64,000 nt of DNA from Ailanthus altissimus. Taxonomy: Eukaryota > Streptophyta > Magnoliopsida > Sapindales > Simaroubaceae. The position numbers and the translations under genes are program-made. The notes under the pieces are model-generated. The model saw only the letters and a list, made by a program, of their open reading frames with translations. It had not been told where the DNA came from and searched no databases. Shown here one piece after another: positions 23,150 through 36,600 of this stretch. Positions within the stretch are counted from its first letter, which is position 1, and every line of letters starts with the position of its first letter. The DNA is taken from NCBI GenBank assembly GCA_946807835.1, contig OX327706.1:25843001-25907000 (forward strand). Direction: 5' to 3'.

Positions 23150-25979
23150 TGGACCTTTAAAATGAATGCATGCATGTGCATGTACTGCTGTCAGCTGTTG
23201 CAACTTTTTTCCTGTCCGTAATTTCATTAATATTTTCTCCCTCCCATGCTTTGCTGACAGTGAGGTTTCACCAATTTGAATCAGGGGGTCTTTATTATCA
23301 TTCCTTTTTCTTCTCTCCTTTATTTTTTTGGTGTTTTTTTTCTTCTACTTCCAGCATAAATTTCAATGACAGATTAATTTCTTTGTCATTAGACGCTCTG
23401 TCTTATAATTTCTGCAACAAACTAATTACCATGGCCATGGCACATGGCTAAAATGACCTAATATTTCTTGCTTTTACTTTATCTGAATTATGAAACTTCT
23501 GTCAAAGTTCATCGATGAATATAGTTTGAATGGTCGTGAATACAGGTAGTCATCCGAATTTAAGTTAAAATAAAAGACAAAGGTTTTAGTGTTTTGTATG
23601 TGAAATTTTTTATTTCTACCTAAAATTTTTAATATACCTATAGAGAGAGAGCTCATTTTCTTGGAGTGAAAACCAGTCAATTAAGTAGGGTTCGAGAGCT
23701 TAAAACTTTGCTACATATATAAACACTTGACTTTTTCGAGGGACCAACAAATTAATTAAGACTTAAAAACGAAACAGATAGATCTTTCTCCGGAAATTTA
23801 GACATATCGAATGGCCCGTATGCCCTATATGATTACGAGCCTCAGGACAGGTCATATTGTCTTTCAGAGAAATTTAAAAAAAGAAAAAGGACATGACACA
23901 TGCACATTGTGGGATGAGGGGTGAAGTCTGGTGATTGCAGGGGCCTGAGATGGCAAAGTAAGCAAAGCAACCATCTTGTATGGCTACCAAGTATTTGGTC
24001 ATTCAGATATCTTCAATATAATCTTAGTAAGAGTCTGAATCTGCAGATACAGACATTCAACAGTGATTATAGAGTGAAACTTTTTGTAAAAATGGAGCTT
24101 TGAAAACGTCGAGAGCAGAAGATTCTACCATCATTTAGTTTCTCTGCATTATCTGCAATGAAATACATGCAGATTCCTTTTCATTGGAATACAAGTCATT
24201 CTATATCTACTCTTTTCCTGAATCACGTCGTTTATTATGTGGAGTGTTGAATTGTGGAAGATAATAAGGTTTAGAAAAAAAATCACACTATTTAATAAAT
24301 TAGTATTTTAAGTTAAATGTTTAGACTCTAAATCCAAAATTTTAACAGTAATTTTAGAGTTAAGTAATGTAAGGGCTAATGTTGCTCTCCACCTAAGAAG
24401 GTTTTGTTCGAGTTAAAAATTATTGAATTTTAAAATGGTTGATGTTGCTTTTTATTGAAGGAAGTTTCGTTTGAGTGAGAGATTATTGGATTGTTATTCC
24501 ACATTTAAAGAGAATGGCCTCACCATTTAATAGGTTAATTTTTTTTAGTTAAATATTTGAACCTAAACATTGGAGTTAATAACTTTTCAAATGTGTATAT
24601 AATTAGCTTTCGTTGATGTAATTTAATTAAATTAGGTACATTTAACATATGAAATTCTTAGATGGATTTATCTGAAGTGGCAGAAACAGACGCGCAAATG
24701 TATACGGTAATCGATTGATAAATAAAGCCATACACTTAACAACAGTTTTGTATTGGAGCAGGTAGTCGAAATATTTCTCAACTTCCCAATACTCACTTTG
24801 TATTAATTAAGTTTAATTTTAATACAATAATCTCATAGCCCATCTCTCCATATTTATATATATGTCATGAAAGAGACAGTTAATACTCATTTGTATTCTT
24901 TTTTAGTTCTGTAATAACTTTTTAAATATTCAATTATTCTGAATTAATTATTAGTGAGTTCTCGCTTGAATCACCACCGGTTAGCTTTAATCCGATTGAT
25001 CGTTTGTAGTAATGAAGGTTTCGGCCATCAAGAAGTATTTCATAATGAACAACAGTTCATCATAACTGTTTTCACAAGATACAAATTTAACCGTTTGGCT
25101 GAAGATTTTGAACTTAACTTTTAATTTGATTTGGACATCTAAAATTAACAAACTTTAACTTAATTTGTTAAAATTTATCATCAATAATAGAGTTTTGCAA
25201 AGTCTAATTTTTGTTCAAAACTTTTAATGTTAAAATCAGCTTATTGGACTTGGGCCTTATAATAGTGGTTTTTTTCTTCTATAATATGGCTCTTTATGGG
25301 CTTGAGCCTTTTGTTTAGACAATTAATTATCTAGTAGGCCCAGCTTAGTTTGTTTCAAGGAGCAAAAACCCAATATCAGAAATGAAGACAACTTTTCTTT
25401 GTTTTTTTTTTTTAATTTTTTTAAATCATGACATAAATTGAAATATTATAATTCACATATTGTATTCCTTACCGATCATTTTCATGTCATGTAATTCAGT
25501 TCCTTTACATAGAAGAATTTTCCACTTCAAACTCAAGGATCAATAGAAAATGCTGGTGAAAGTTAATACATTTATGTTTTATTTTGTATGTCCTTTTTAC
25601 ACGCTAAAAATGTTATTTTAATACTAAAACTCTACTAATTCTTTCTTCTTTCGGTGTTTCATTACAATTTAAAAAAAAATTGAGGATTAAAAAGATATAT
25701 ATTTTATCTTTATTAAAAAAAATTTTAAATTTGAGTTTTTGAAAGTAGATGTTAAATATATATATATATATATATTTCATGTGTTGAATTATTTAATATG
25801 ACTTTATTTTATTTAAAAATTTTACTTCAATTCTCTTATAATTTCATCTTAAAACTTTATATATTATAAAAAAATTGCATAATTTTATTAAAAATTGTAA
25901 ATGATAACTAAACGATAAATAATTTATATTTCTTAAAACCTCTGCATTATATGTATTAGTTTATCACTCAATTATATAC
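23150..25979. other. Spacer
   Basis: AT-rich. A GC-richer stretch at about 23,910-24,240 reads as unique noncoding DNA, or possibly a decayed exon, with no recognised protein or small-RNA motif. Two ~100-bp related blocks near 24,280-24,580 (each with TTTAATA, AATTAGTATTTT or TTAGTTAAAT) hint at another old repeat. An (AT)n run is near 25,758. Confidence 0.5.
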
Positions 25980-26455
25980 TAGTTTGTCACTAATCTTAAA
26001 AGTTTAAACAGTTAAGTGAAAACTCAATATTAATATTAAAGACAAGTCTTAGCAATCTCTCCCACGTGCAATACGAATTCAAGTTTAATATATAAATTCA
26101 AGTTTAAAATCTGAGGCAAAATAAATTCCTAAAAGTCAAGTGAACTCTTATTCAAGTTTAAAACATGGAGTAAAGTGGATCCTAAAGTGAATCCTTAGAG
26201 ATCGAACAAAAATAAATAAAAAAATAATTGAATTCCAAGTTTAAGATATGAGGTATAAATTAAATTCTTAGAAATAGAGTAGGCTCCTAGTGATCGAATA
26301 AAAATAAATTAAAAAATTAGTTAAAAACAAAAATATGAAGTTTTAAACTCAAAACTTTAATTTTAATATTATATTAATTTATCACTTAACTCAAAAGTTT
26401 AAATTATTAGGTGAATGTTCAATATTAATATTAAAAATAAGTTTTGACAATATAA
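25980..26455. repeat. Repeat unit bounded by direct repeats
   Basis: Two ~75-bp direct repeats (about 25,980-26,055 and 26,374-26,455) share AAAAGTTTAAA, AGTGAA/GGTGAA and CTCAATATTAATATTAAA. Between them, AAGTTTAA(A/G)AT-type modules recur three times. It is noncoding, and could be a small LTR-flanked or MITE-derived insertion. Confidence 0.5.
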
Positions 26456-27730
26456 AAACTCACAATTGTAAGCTCTAATTGAAAATTTATACTGAACATA
26501 TCCTCAGTAAACTAAGGAACAAGTGGTCGATGCAATCATGAGAATGAAGAAAAATATCCACACAAATATCCTGCTTCTAGAGAAATATTCTCTACTAACT
26601 AGAATGAGAAAAACGTGCCAAAATTTTTATCACCGGCCAAAAGGGAAGTAAATTAGATAAAGAAATAGCATAACAGCCATGTTGATACGAGACAAGTGAA
26701 CTCCGGAAGTAAAGTAAAAGCAATGCAAGAGCAAGATGGTGCAGGCATGGCCCTGTACGCGATGTTATGCATGATGCAATTGATCATGTTTCCAACTCTC
26801 TGTCCCTTACTGATTTTTGAGTGCATATTGGGGAAAGAAAAAAGTGATATTGTCATGTGACCCGAAACATCAAAGAAATTTCTCGTCTCTTGGAGCCTTG
26901 TTCTTTCAGATTTCAATCTTAACAATCGTTTTTGAAGATATGACGGCCCACTTTATGGAGGTTAAGAGACGAGAAATTCACACTATTTCTTAACAGATTT
27001 GGCTTTGTACACTGCATTAGCCACCAACTTTAGCTTGTTCCACTTCATTGGCTAAACCATTAGTATTGGATATCAAGCTAACTGAGCTTCATAATCAGCG
27101 ATTTTGACTTCTAGTGTAATTCAAATTTCACCCTTGTTTTGGGAGAGGATATATCGATAAGCTGAGAATCTGTAAGAGTAAAACATACTAATTTGGAGCA
27201 CGTGCATATGCGAATGTTGATATGAAGCCACTTTCTACGAAGCCAATACAAGATAGAATTTGTTTTGAAATGAAATGGAACAGTGTAACAAGGAGTCTCG
27301 CCTGTTGCTTTCAATTATCATGTGTTAGCTTTGGGCAAGCTATGAAAATTTAACCCTTCATATTCTAGCGTATGGGTTTTGACTGTACTTCAAAACCCAA
27401 AAAAGAAACACTAAGTACCGAATAGTGTTGAGATGTTGGAATTGATCTATCGAAAATTCTAGTGTAACATGGAATTGATTGGAATTTTTTTTTTAACGTA
27501 ACATAACAGAACATTACAACAAATAAGTGTTCAACTAAGTGGCCACGTTGGATAATAGCTGTCCAGATAACTTGAAGTTATAAAAAGAAAATGTGTATAT
27601 CAAAATAATATCTATGATGATGACTGCATTATATTTGTCTGATTGAATTTGAGAATCTGCTAGGAAAGTTCCTCAGTTTCTCACTGCGACAAGAACCTAC
27701 GTTTGAATTACGTCCAGTAAATAATATATT
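26456..27730. other. Spacer upstream of the VOC gene
   Basis: It has mixed composition. A minus-strand open frame at 26,653-26,925 (90 codons) has no recognised domain. Otherwise only the upstream region of the glyoxalase-like gene is present. Confidence 0.5.
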
Positions 27731-27733
27731 GCT

Positions 27734-27743
27734 TTATATAAAA
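27734..27743 (+). promoter_or_regulatory. Probable TATA box
   Basis: TATATAAAAG lies about 85-90 bp upstream of the ATG at 27826, the expected place for a promoter giving a short 5' UTR. Confidence 0.6.
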
Positions 27744-27825
27744 GGCCAATGGTAGTAGTGTGGTTCAGGCATACTAAGAGAAGTGAAGAAACGAGAGACA
27801 CAGAAGTTGAAGCAAGAAAGAAGAG

Positions 27826-28838
27826 ATGGTGATGGAGATTGAGGAAGCAAGCAACAATGAGGTACCACTGCCTCTTCTCTCATTGAACCACGTGTCTCTT
27901 TTGTGCAGATCTGTGTGGGATTCTGTTAGGTTCTACGAAGATGTCTTGGGTTTTGTTCTTATCAAACGCCCCTCTTCTTTCAATTTCAGAGGAGCTTGGT
28001 AAGTCTTATTATCTCTCTGTGTTATATTTTCTGTTGCAAACAGTTCATGCAACTTTTTTTCTTTAAACGAAAGATTTAAATGAAGAATAAAAAACGCTAC
28101 ATATCTATCAACATTTATGATGAATTTTAACCAATATTGCACGGTCTACTTTGTATAACACATATATAAGCCTTTATTTTTTCATCAACAGATCATATGT
28201 AGTCAAGAACTTTATTTAATTTCAAATGAACTTAAAGCTGATGTGCACACTTGTTATTAAAAGACTGACCCATCTGTCTCGTTTTGGGCAGGCTGTACAA
28301 TTATGGCATCGGGATACACTTGATCGAGAACCCATCAATTGATGATTTTGACACCATCAACGAACCGCGGCCTATCAATCCCAAGGATAACCACATATCT
28401 TTCCAAGTAAGACAAATGTTCTCACATCAATGATATAAAGTTAATAGGGTCACTATATATTATCATCTGTTATGTTCTATTTATGTGATTGATATTTTTA
28501 ATTGTGACCATCGACAAAGCCTAATTTTGGTTTGTATAATGGGACAGTGCACTGATGTTGGCCTTGTTAAGAGGAGGCTGGAAGATATAGGGATGAGGTA
28601 TGTGACAGCCGTGGTCGAAGATGATGGAATCAAGGTTGATCAAGTGTTCTTCCACGACCCAGATGGGTACATGATCGAACTATGCAACTGTGAAAATATT
28701 CCAATCATCCCTCTATCTTCCTGCTCATTCAAGCCCAGAATGGGAAGTTTCAAGAGAGCAGCACCAAGCACTTGCGGATTCATGGAGACTGTGATGATGG
28801 AGAGCCTCAGCATGGACATGATGAACTTTTCATTTTAA
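27826..28838 (+). CDS. Glyoxalase I / VOC superfamily protein
   Basis: Three exons: 27826-27998, 28292-28406, 28548-28838, with GT-AG introns in the family positions, giving 192 residues. It is a single VOC domain, with LNHVSLLCRS (metal-type His ~22), GFVLIKRP, GIGIHLIE, NPKDNHISFQ (~87-96) and FFHDPDGYMIELCN (~131-142, Glu ~140). The family, typified by Arabidopsis GLYI-like proteins of under 200 residues, is annotated as lactoylglutathione lyase-like. However, these short proteins differ from the two-domain metal glyoxalase I, and many have unproven activity. The basic C-terminal tail after residue ~150 is variable in the family. There is an AATAAA at 29,048-29,053, about 210 bp after the stop. 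The gene appears intact. The start is chosen as the first ATG after the TATA box; an in-frame ATG two codons later is equally possible. Confidence 0.92.
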
Positions 28839-29047
28839 AGTAAATATTTGCAAAAGAAACCAAAAAAAAAAAAAAAAGAGAGTGAACATGATTCATTTTG
28901 TTTTGTCGTCTGTTCAAACAAAGATATTGCAATCTTGCTATTGTACTAAGAATCTTATGTTTAATTGTGCCACAGATCTTGCATTGTCTTTCTTGTGTCT
29001 TGGTTTTGATATTGGAGGAGTCTGTATAAACTGCATGGGTACTGTTC

Positions 29048-29053
29048 AATAAA
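29048..29053 (+). terminator. Polyadenylation signal of VOC gene
   Basis: AATAAA about 210 bp downstream of the stop codon at 28836-28838, followed by TTGTG- and T-rich sequence. It is consistent with a plant near-upstream element. Confidence 0.5.
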
Positions 29054-29059
29054 ATTGTG

Positions 29060-30110
29060 AAATATATTGAGTTGTCCACTGCGTCATGTGTACTTTTGCC
29101 TTTCTTCAACATTTTTATTAAAAACAAGATGTGGGCATGTGGCTACTATTAAACACAAGGACGATAAAAAATTATTCATCGAAAACAAGAGGCTGTGAAT
29201 TTATGTTCCAGTTTCACAAGCCAGAATTGTTCTCAACGCGACATTGATGTTGATGGATGCTTTTGCTGCCTGCAGCAATTCTGCTACCTTCTTTCATTTT
29301 CATTTTAGATTTAAGCACCTGTCCCCTGAAATGCAATCCACTCAACAGATGTTGAATTGGGTTCCTCATATATATCATTGGAAAACCTGGAAGGGGACCC
29401 GGAAAAATATAAGCACCGCAAGGATTAAAGGAAATTCCTAGAAAAATGAACACCACACAGGTGCACTGTTTTATCCTCACATATCACGACAAAACAAAAA
29501 GGTTTCTTGCTGTAATTTTGAGAATGAAAGCTCGTAGTCGTAGGCAAGTAAAGGATGAGGTATATTCTTGAATCTTGGTCCATTTACAGATGTCGGGGAT
29601 TCTTCATAAATCATAATCGTTGGAGAAAATGATATAAAGGAAGAAAAAAAAGAGTTGAATTTGCTGCAAAAGAGTAGCTGTGTTTTCAAACTTGCCTTTT
29701 AAGCAAGTTAATCGTGCTTGCCTAGAAATGGCCATCGGTTGTGATCTACATAGAAATGGCTCTAATGCCAATTCTCTTAATGATTAATAATACAGCTCAA
29801 CCAAATTAGCAATTCTATATATTATTAGTGTACCTAAATAAAGTGGTATTAGAATTAGACCCTAATAGCCAAAATATAAATAGATTCATTATCGAATAAA
29901 AAGTTAGTATCGTCCTCTCATGGGCACTAGTCATTTTGTTTGAAGATGAGAGATTGTTGACTAGAGGAGAAAAAATTGTTAAATGAATTGGTTTGTCTAC
30001 ATTGATTAGAAAAGAGTTAATACTTAAATTTGTAAATAAGATGATCATCTACATATCAAGCTAGTTTTTTGAATTGAATATTTAGATCCTATGTTTTTAT
30101 TTTATAAGGC
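29060..30110. other. Spacer
   Basis: It contains unique-looking sequence. A minus-strand frame (29,480-29,214, 88 codons) begins with a hydrophobic stretch that could pass for a signal peptide. I see no family motif, so it is not called as a gene. Confidence 0.5.
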
Positions 30111-30119
30111 CAAGACACT

Positions 30120-31090
30120 GTTATCATATTCTATACATATGCTTTACACTCTACCCTTAATATTATATACTCATTATTTAGAAATATATTCATTACACTC
30201 TTACTTGTTTTTAAGATATTCCCACACACTAACATCCATTTTTTTTTAATCAAATACTTTTAAGTGTTGCATTGGAGCATTTTTTTTCTTGCAGGTGTAT
30301 GATGAATAAATTATATATAAGAGTTGCTTTACACTCCATGCTAAATATTCTATACTCGTTATTTAGAAATATATTCATCACACTCCTACTTGTCTTATTA
30401 ATGTTTTATACTCCACACTTAATATTCTATACTCATTATTAATAAATACATTCATTATACTATTGCTTGTCCTTGAAACACTATCATACACTAGCACCCC
30501 TCTTTTTGATTAAATACTAACTTAAGCGTTATAGTATTTTTTTCTTACAAGAATATGATGAATAAATTGTATATAAGAGTTGCTTACACTCCACATTTAA
30601 TATTTTATACTCATACTCAGAAATACATGCATCACTTTCCTACTTGTCTCAATGCTTTATACTCCATGCTTAATATTCTATATTCATTATTTAGAAATAC
30701 ATTCGTCACACTCCTACTTGTCTCAATGCTTTATACTCTACGCTTAATATTTTATACTCATTATTTAGAAATATATTCATCGCCCTTCTACTTGTCCTAA
30801 TGCTTTACACTTCATGCTTGTCCATGAGACACTCTCGTACACTAACATCCCTCTTTTTAATCAAATATTAACATAAGTGTTTGAATTTTTTTTTTTTGGT
30901 AAAAGCACGATGAATGAATTGTATATGGAAATTGTTTTACATTTCACACTTAATATTCTATACTTTATTTAGAAATATATTCATCATATTTTTACTTATT
31001 TTTAAGACACACCTACATACTAACATTTTTTTATTTTTTATCAAATACTGAGCGTTAAATGTTTTTTTTGTACAGTACGATGATTAAGAG
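30120..31090 (+). repeat. Degenerate tandem-repeat field
   Basis: Multiple copies of a ~70-75 bp unit carry TTTA(C/T)ACTC, CTTAATATTCTATACTCATT and TTAGAAATA(C/T)ATTCAT. They are grouped into a larger unit that ends with GATGAATAAATTATATATAAGAG (also at about 30,555 and, as a variant, 30,909). Large-unit spacing is irregular (about 254 and 354 bp), because the number of short units varies. It is noncoding and looks like a local satellite grown by unequal exchange. Confidence 0.8.
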
Positions 31091-32292
31091 AATTGAATGT
31101 TAAAGTATAATATAGAGTATATGTGAATAATTAACATCTCATGTTTCCGCTCTATAAGCCTAAAACCCTACAAACATCCTATAAAATATGGGCCATTTAA
31201 TCATCCAACCTTATCCAAACTAATAAAAATAATTATTATAAATCGCAATATAAATAATATAGTCATCCATAACTCCACTTTATATAATGAAGCTATTAGT
31301 TATCCAAGAGTAAATATATATATATTTTTTAAATGTTGAAGTTAAACCAATCACGTCTGTTTTGATTGAATAAGAAATATTGCTGTCAATCCAAAAACTG
31401 TTCTCATTTGCATACCTTGTTCTTTTCTGGGAAGTTGGATCTAGTAAGTTATATATTTATAGGAATGGTTATTTTTTTTAATTTTTACATTTTGTTAAGG
31501 AGTAAAATGTCAAACATGGTGTCATGAACAATCCAATCTACTGATATGGAATACAACTCTACTCGTAGCAAGGTGACCGGTGATGGGTAAGAAAATAAGG
31601 TACATATACAAGATATGGAAGTGATCCTTCAAAATCTGCTTCCTCTTCACGAGAAAACTTATAATTATAAATGCAGTATTAGGTACAAGTTTCACAGGCA
31701 TTAGATTCCCTCTGGACGGCTGGGCTCTGAATTGAAGATAGAGCAACAGAAAATAAAAAGAGGAGAAGAGAAAGAAAAGAAGAGAAGAGAAGAAAAAACA
31801 ACGAGCCAAAAAAACTAAATAAGATAGGCCCCATCCCCTGATATTTAACAAGTGATCGAAAATAATGCAAGAGTCAGTGTTTAAAACCCCCACAATAACT
31901 TCGAAGTTTGCGGCCACGGTCCAAGCTCACATCATCAACTGCACAAAACCAAAGTTTGACAATCACAGATCCACTTGAGATTGTCCTCTGTTTCTGCATA
32001 AACGTGCTTTATACACTCCGCCCGCATACATTTGTTGCCTTGAATCAGCTCAGGCCCCCCCTCGCGAAGCGTCTCACAAGCAAGACACGATATATTGCTC
32101 TAGCAATCCTAGTACATGGTCTACTGTCACCATTGAACGTCGAGATCAGAACATCTGAGACAGGAGCGCAGGCCTTTTCATGTGGGTTTGGTGAGTGGTG
32201 TCCTGTTCTCGTCAGAGGTTCTGTGTTATGTGTCGATGGAGGTTTTAGGTTGGTTGAAGCACTAGATATGAAAATTGTGAGAAGGAGTAACC
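31091..32292. other. Spacer and 5' region of the B-box gene
   Basis: It includes a pyrimidine/purine-asymmetric run at about 31,740-31,800 (GAAGAGAAGAG-type). The promoter and 5' UTR of the gene starting at 32293 follow. Overlapping open frames on both strands (31,908-32,309 and 32,395-32,045) are probably incidental. Confidence 0.45.
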
Positions 32293-33600
32293 ATGCGAGC
32301 GATTTGTGATGCTTGTGAGAGTGCTGCTGCTGTCCTGTTCTGCCCCGCCGATGAGGCCGCTCTTTGTGCTCCATGCGACGAGAAGGTGGGTTCATCTTCT
32401 TTCTCTTTTCATTTTTGTTGTTTATTATGTTTTTTATGCATCTAATTCTTGTTTTGGACGCGTGGTTATATGAAGGTTCACGAACATGATGTGTTCTTTG
32501 GTTATGTCATCTGTTCATAAAGTGGTAGTCTATTATCAATAAAGACCTTCTTTTTTGTCTATAATTTGGGTTTGCACTTGATGTTGTGTAAAACTCTTGC
32601 ATATGGAGTTTATGATTGTGATTAATTGAACTTCTCTTTTTTCATTACATTTGAGCTTCACACTGAAAGTTGCATCCTTTATGTTAAACATGTTACTGAT
32701 TTTGGAGAAGAGAGATTGTATTGTCCTGTGTTTATTGTCTCCAAATAGCTGCTTTGTGTTATGAAGTTCTTGAAGATTCAAAATCTTTGTTCTTGCCACA
32801 AATAAAAATTTTATGTCTGCGTTTAACGAACTGTTTTGAGTTGTCAATTGGTATTGCAGATCCACATGTGTAACAAGGTCGCTAGCCGCCATGTGCGGCT
32901 TGCTCTGGCAAATCTCGGCATAGTTCCCAAATGTGAACTGTGTGACAGTGCACCTGGTACGCCGTATTTGACTTCTTATCATTTCAGAAACGTTACTATT
33001 TTTGGTTAGGCGGTACATTCAGAAATCAGCTTTTGTGCTTTACTTGGAAGGGTTCTTAACTAACTTGTGTTGTCCTCTTTGAGACATACATGCAGCTTTC
33101 TTTTGCTGTGAAGTAGATGGAATTTCCCTTTGTCTACAGTGCGATATGGTTGTCCACATTGGAGGCAAAAGAACTCATGCGAGGTTTCTGATACTGAGGC
33201 AAAGAGTTCTGGTAATTGATTAGTTCCTCACCTCTTTATGAGAATTGGCTTATAATTTTGTCTATTCTAAAAGTCCCTTCAAATTTACGCACGCCGGCTC
33301 ATTGTTTTGCAGTTCCCAGTTGACTCTCTTTTGGATTTTCCCGTTCCACCCGCTCAACCCCTGAATCAAGTACTTGAGATTGGACGTGGACAAAATGGGC
33401 CACTGAAACTGATGGAAGACGAGATTCGACAAAATCAGAGTGTCTCTCCTGTTTCAGTGGCTGGGCCTAGTACTGTCAAGCGTTCTAGGAGTGTTACCAG
33501 AATGATTGATTTGAATAGGAAGCCTCGCCAGCCGGCAAAAATAAGGTTAGATTGTCTTCATTCTCCATATGCAAGCAACAGGATCTTTAGTTTTGTCTGA
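32293..33600 (+). CDS. Double B-box zinc-finger protein (BBX18/19-like)
   Basis: Exons 32293-32385, 32860-32956, 33096-33211 and 33313 onward. Reading to the first stop (33598-33600) gives 197 residues. B-box 1 (about 5-47) has [21 protein letters not shown]…[16 protein letters not shown]-box 2 (about 55-97) has [24 protein letters not shown]…HIGGKRTH. Both retain the zinc-ligand Cys, His and Asp pattern, and there is no CCT domain. These are features of BBX structure group IV, whose members act as transcriptional co-regulators in light signalling, flowering and thermomorphogenesis. The tail has the [16 protein letters not shown] motif. The ATAAG|GTTAGA at 33545/33546 looks like a splice donor. 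If used, the last exon may be at 37164-37176 (after TTCTTGCAG), giving 183 residues. The intron would then contain the copia-like element at 33.66-36.85 kb. Which 3' end is real is undecided. Confidence 0.88.
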
Positions 33601-33660
33601 TTTTGTTATGATCCGGTAACAATGAGGTTAAATTTTCAACCCCATTGCATTTGCTTAAAG

Positions 33661-36600
33661 TATTATCGGTAAGAAAGTATTTTAAGAAATTTAAGGTTTC
33701 TAAAATATTGATTAAAAAGTAATTTAAAAAGTTTTCCAAACAAAAATTAAGTAAATTTTTTTTCTTATAAGAAATAAATTATAATCTTTCTTTTATAAGC
33801 CAAAATCAAATCTAAAATCTTTCTTTTATAAGTCAAATCCAAATCAAATTCAAAATTGGATGATTAAAATAAAACTTAAATCAAATCTATATAAAAGCTT
33901 AAACCTAAGGTTTTTAATCATCAATTTCTCTTAATTTTTTTCTGGTAGAAAGAAAAAGAGAGAGAGTATCAATTCTCTCCTCTTCTTTAGATACAAGTAG
34001 AGAGTGAAAGGAGAGATAAATCGAAAGAGAAAGAAGTATGATTTTTTTAAAAGAGAAAAACCTTAGAGAGACAAAAAGTGAGTGAATAGGCTCCGAAACT
34101 CTATATAATTACTCATTGTAATATTTTGAGATATAATACAATTCTAAACTCGATTGTTTCTTATCTCAAAAAAGTAGATGTAAATTTATGAGAACCAAAC
34201 CATTATAAATTCTGGCATGCCTTCTCATTTTTACTTTTTTTTGTCTTTTGATTTTAAATTCTTGATTATTTGAATCTTAAGTTCAATTTTAAATTTTTAA
34301 CAATAGTATGAAAGTTGAAGGTTTGAGGGATTAAAAGAAGACTCAAAGGTAAAATCAAATAATGGTGACCACCATGTTTGAGGTGGAAAAATTCAATAAA
34401 CATGGAGACTTTAGTCTATGGCAAAAAAAAAAAAAATGAAGATCTTATTGTGCAGTAGAGTTTTACCAAAGCCTTATTGGCATTAAAGGAAGAAGAATCT
34501 TCAATAAGTGATAAAAAGATGACAAAAATGAATAAAACTACATTCAATACCATAATTCTATAGCTATCCGACAACATATTGTGACAAGTTAATGAAGAAA
34601 TCACATCAAAGGGACTTTGGGGTAAACTTGAAAGTCGTTATATTTCTAAATCTTTATCCAGTAAGATCCTTACGAAAGAAATGTTATTTGGCTTTCAGAT
34701 AAATTCCTTAACAGGTTCATAGGAGAATCTTGATGAATTCAAGATGATATGTATAGACTTGGTAAATACTAATGAAGTAATCAGTGATAAAAAGCAAGCA
34801 ATTGTTCTCTTAAATTCTTTGTCAAGTTCTTACAGGAAAGTAAAATCAATCATTAAATATAATAGAGAAAGTCTTATCCAAGCGGATTATTTGATTACCT
34901 TAAGAATAAGAGAATAAGAAATAAAAACTGAAAAGAAAGGCAATGGAAAAAATCTATTTGCTAAAGGAAGACTAAAGAAAAAGAAAAATAGGGAATACAA
35001 AGGAAAATCCAAGTTAAAGTCAAGGACTGGTGAAATAAAATATTTCTTCTATGGAAAAGAATGACACTTAAATAGGAAAGTGTTATGAAAGAATGGAGAA
35101 ATTAAAAAAAAATGGCTCAATTCATACATATGCAATGATAGCATCTTATAAGTATGGCAGTGTAAATGCTCTTACAATTTTAGTATATAAAAATCTAAAA
35201 GATTAGGTTTTGGATTCTAAATGTGCATACCATATGAGTCCTAATAAGGACTAGTTTAATTTATATAAGAAATATGAAGGGGTGAAGTATAAATTAGAAA
35301 TAACAATTCATACAAGATAATTGGGATAGATATAATTCCAATAAAATTGCATAATGAAACAATAAAGATCTTAAAGGATGTGAGATATGTTCCTAAATTG
35401 AATAAGAACCTAATATCTATAAGAGTTCTTAATGAGTTAGGATACACTTGTAAAATTAAAAATTGATAGTTAAGGATAAGTAGAGGTTCTATGCTTATGA
35501 TGAAGGACACCAAACGAGTTGGTCTATATATTTACAAGAAAGCACAATCATTAGATATATGGCTACTGCTCATATAGGCTGCAATAAGACTGAGTTGTAG
35601 TAAATCAAGCTTATAATAGCTAGGAAAATAATGTCGCATTAGGAATGCAAAATAGCACAAAATTGTTAGCTTTAACATCAATAATTACAAGACTGGTGGA
35701 GTTTTAGAATACACCCATACTAACTTAGAGGAATAACAAATACAACAACACATGGTGAAAAAAGAAATTTGCTATCCTTGGTTAATGACTACTCAAGGAA
35801 AAACTATGCGGAAGTAAATGAGTTAATGATAACTCAAAGTAAAGTGAAGGGATCTTACCTTGGGGTAGAGTTATAATCCCAAACTCCTCATGTGAATAAT
35901 ATAAATGCTGAAATAGAAAATGATCTACAACCTAAAACTGTTTATAAACAAATGCATCAAAATATTGAGGTCCAAGACAAAAGACAAAAAAAGATACCCA
36001 AGACAAAAGCTCAAGATAAAGGTCCAAAACATAAGTTCAATACAAAGGTCTAAGATAGAGACCTAAAATAAAGGCCGGAGACAGAGACTGGTATTCAGAA
36101 AGTTGGTTTCTAGTAGAATAATAAAGAGAAGACAATAAGAACCAAGAATAATCATGTTGATCTAGGATCGAATATACAATAAGCAAATAAGTTTGAGGTA
36201 TATTTAAGATTGCTACATATTTATAAGGGGTGAGTAGTAGAAATAGATATGTTTGAAATTGCAATAAATATAAGGACTAAAATTCTTTATAGCCAAATGT
36301 GACTATGTAAAATATTATTGGCTAGAAAGTATTTTAGAAAATTTAAGATTTCCAAAATATCGATTAAAAAGTAATTTAGAAAGTTCCTCAAATAAAGACT
36401 AAATAATTTTCCTCTATTTGGTAAAAAACAAATTTAAATATTTTATTTATAAGCTAAATCCAAATTCAACTTAAGGGTGGATGGCCAACATAAAGATTAA
36501 ATCAAATCTTATATAAAAGGTTCAAACTAAGGTTTTTTCTCTTCTTCAAGCACTAGTAAAGAGTGCAAGAGAGAGGCATAGAGAAAGAAAGAATTAGAGT

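Noticed and set aside
26653..26925. Minus-strand 90-codon frame
   Set aside because: No recognisable family. I checked for microRNA-like sequences of common plant families by eye and saw none.
29214..29480. Minus-strand 88-codon frame with a signal-peptide-like start
   Set aside because: Only the hydrophobic N-terminus is suggestive; no conserved peptide motif, no introns and no clear promoter. It cannot be supported as a gene.
30120..31090. Possible CRISPR-like array
   Set aside because: Units are adjacent and diverged without unique spacers, and the host is a plant; it is an ordinary tandem repeat.
32045..32395. Minus-strand 116-codon frame overlapping the BBX start
   Set aside because: It overlaps the well-supported first B-box exon on the opposite strand and has no domain; it is a shadow frame.
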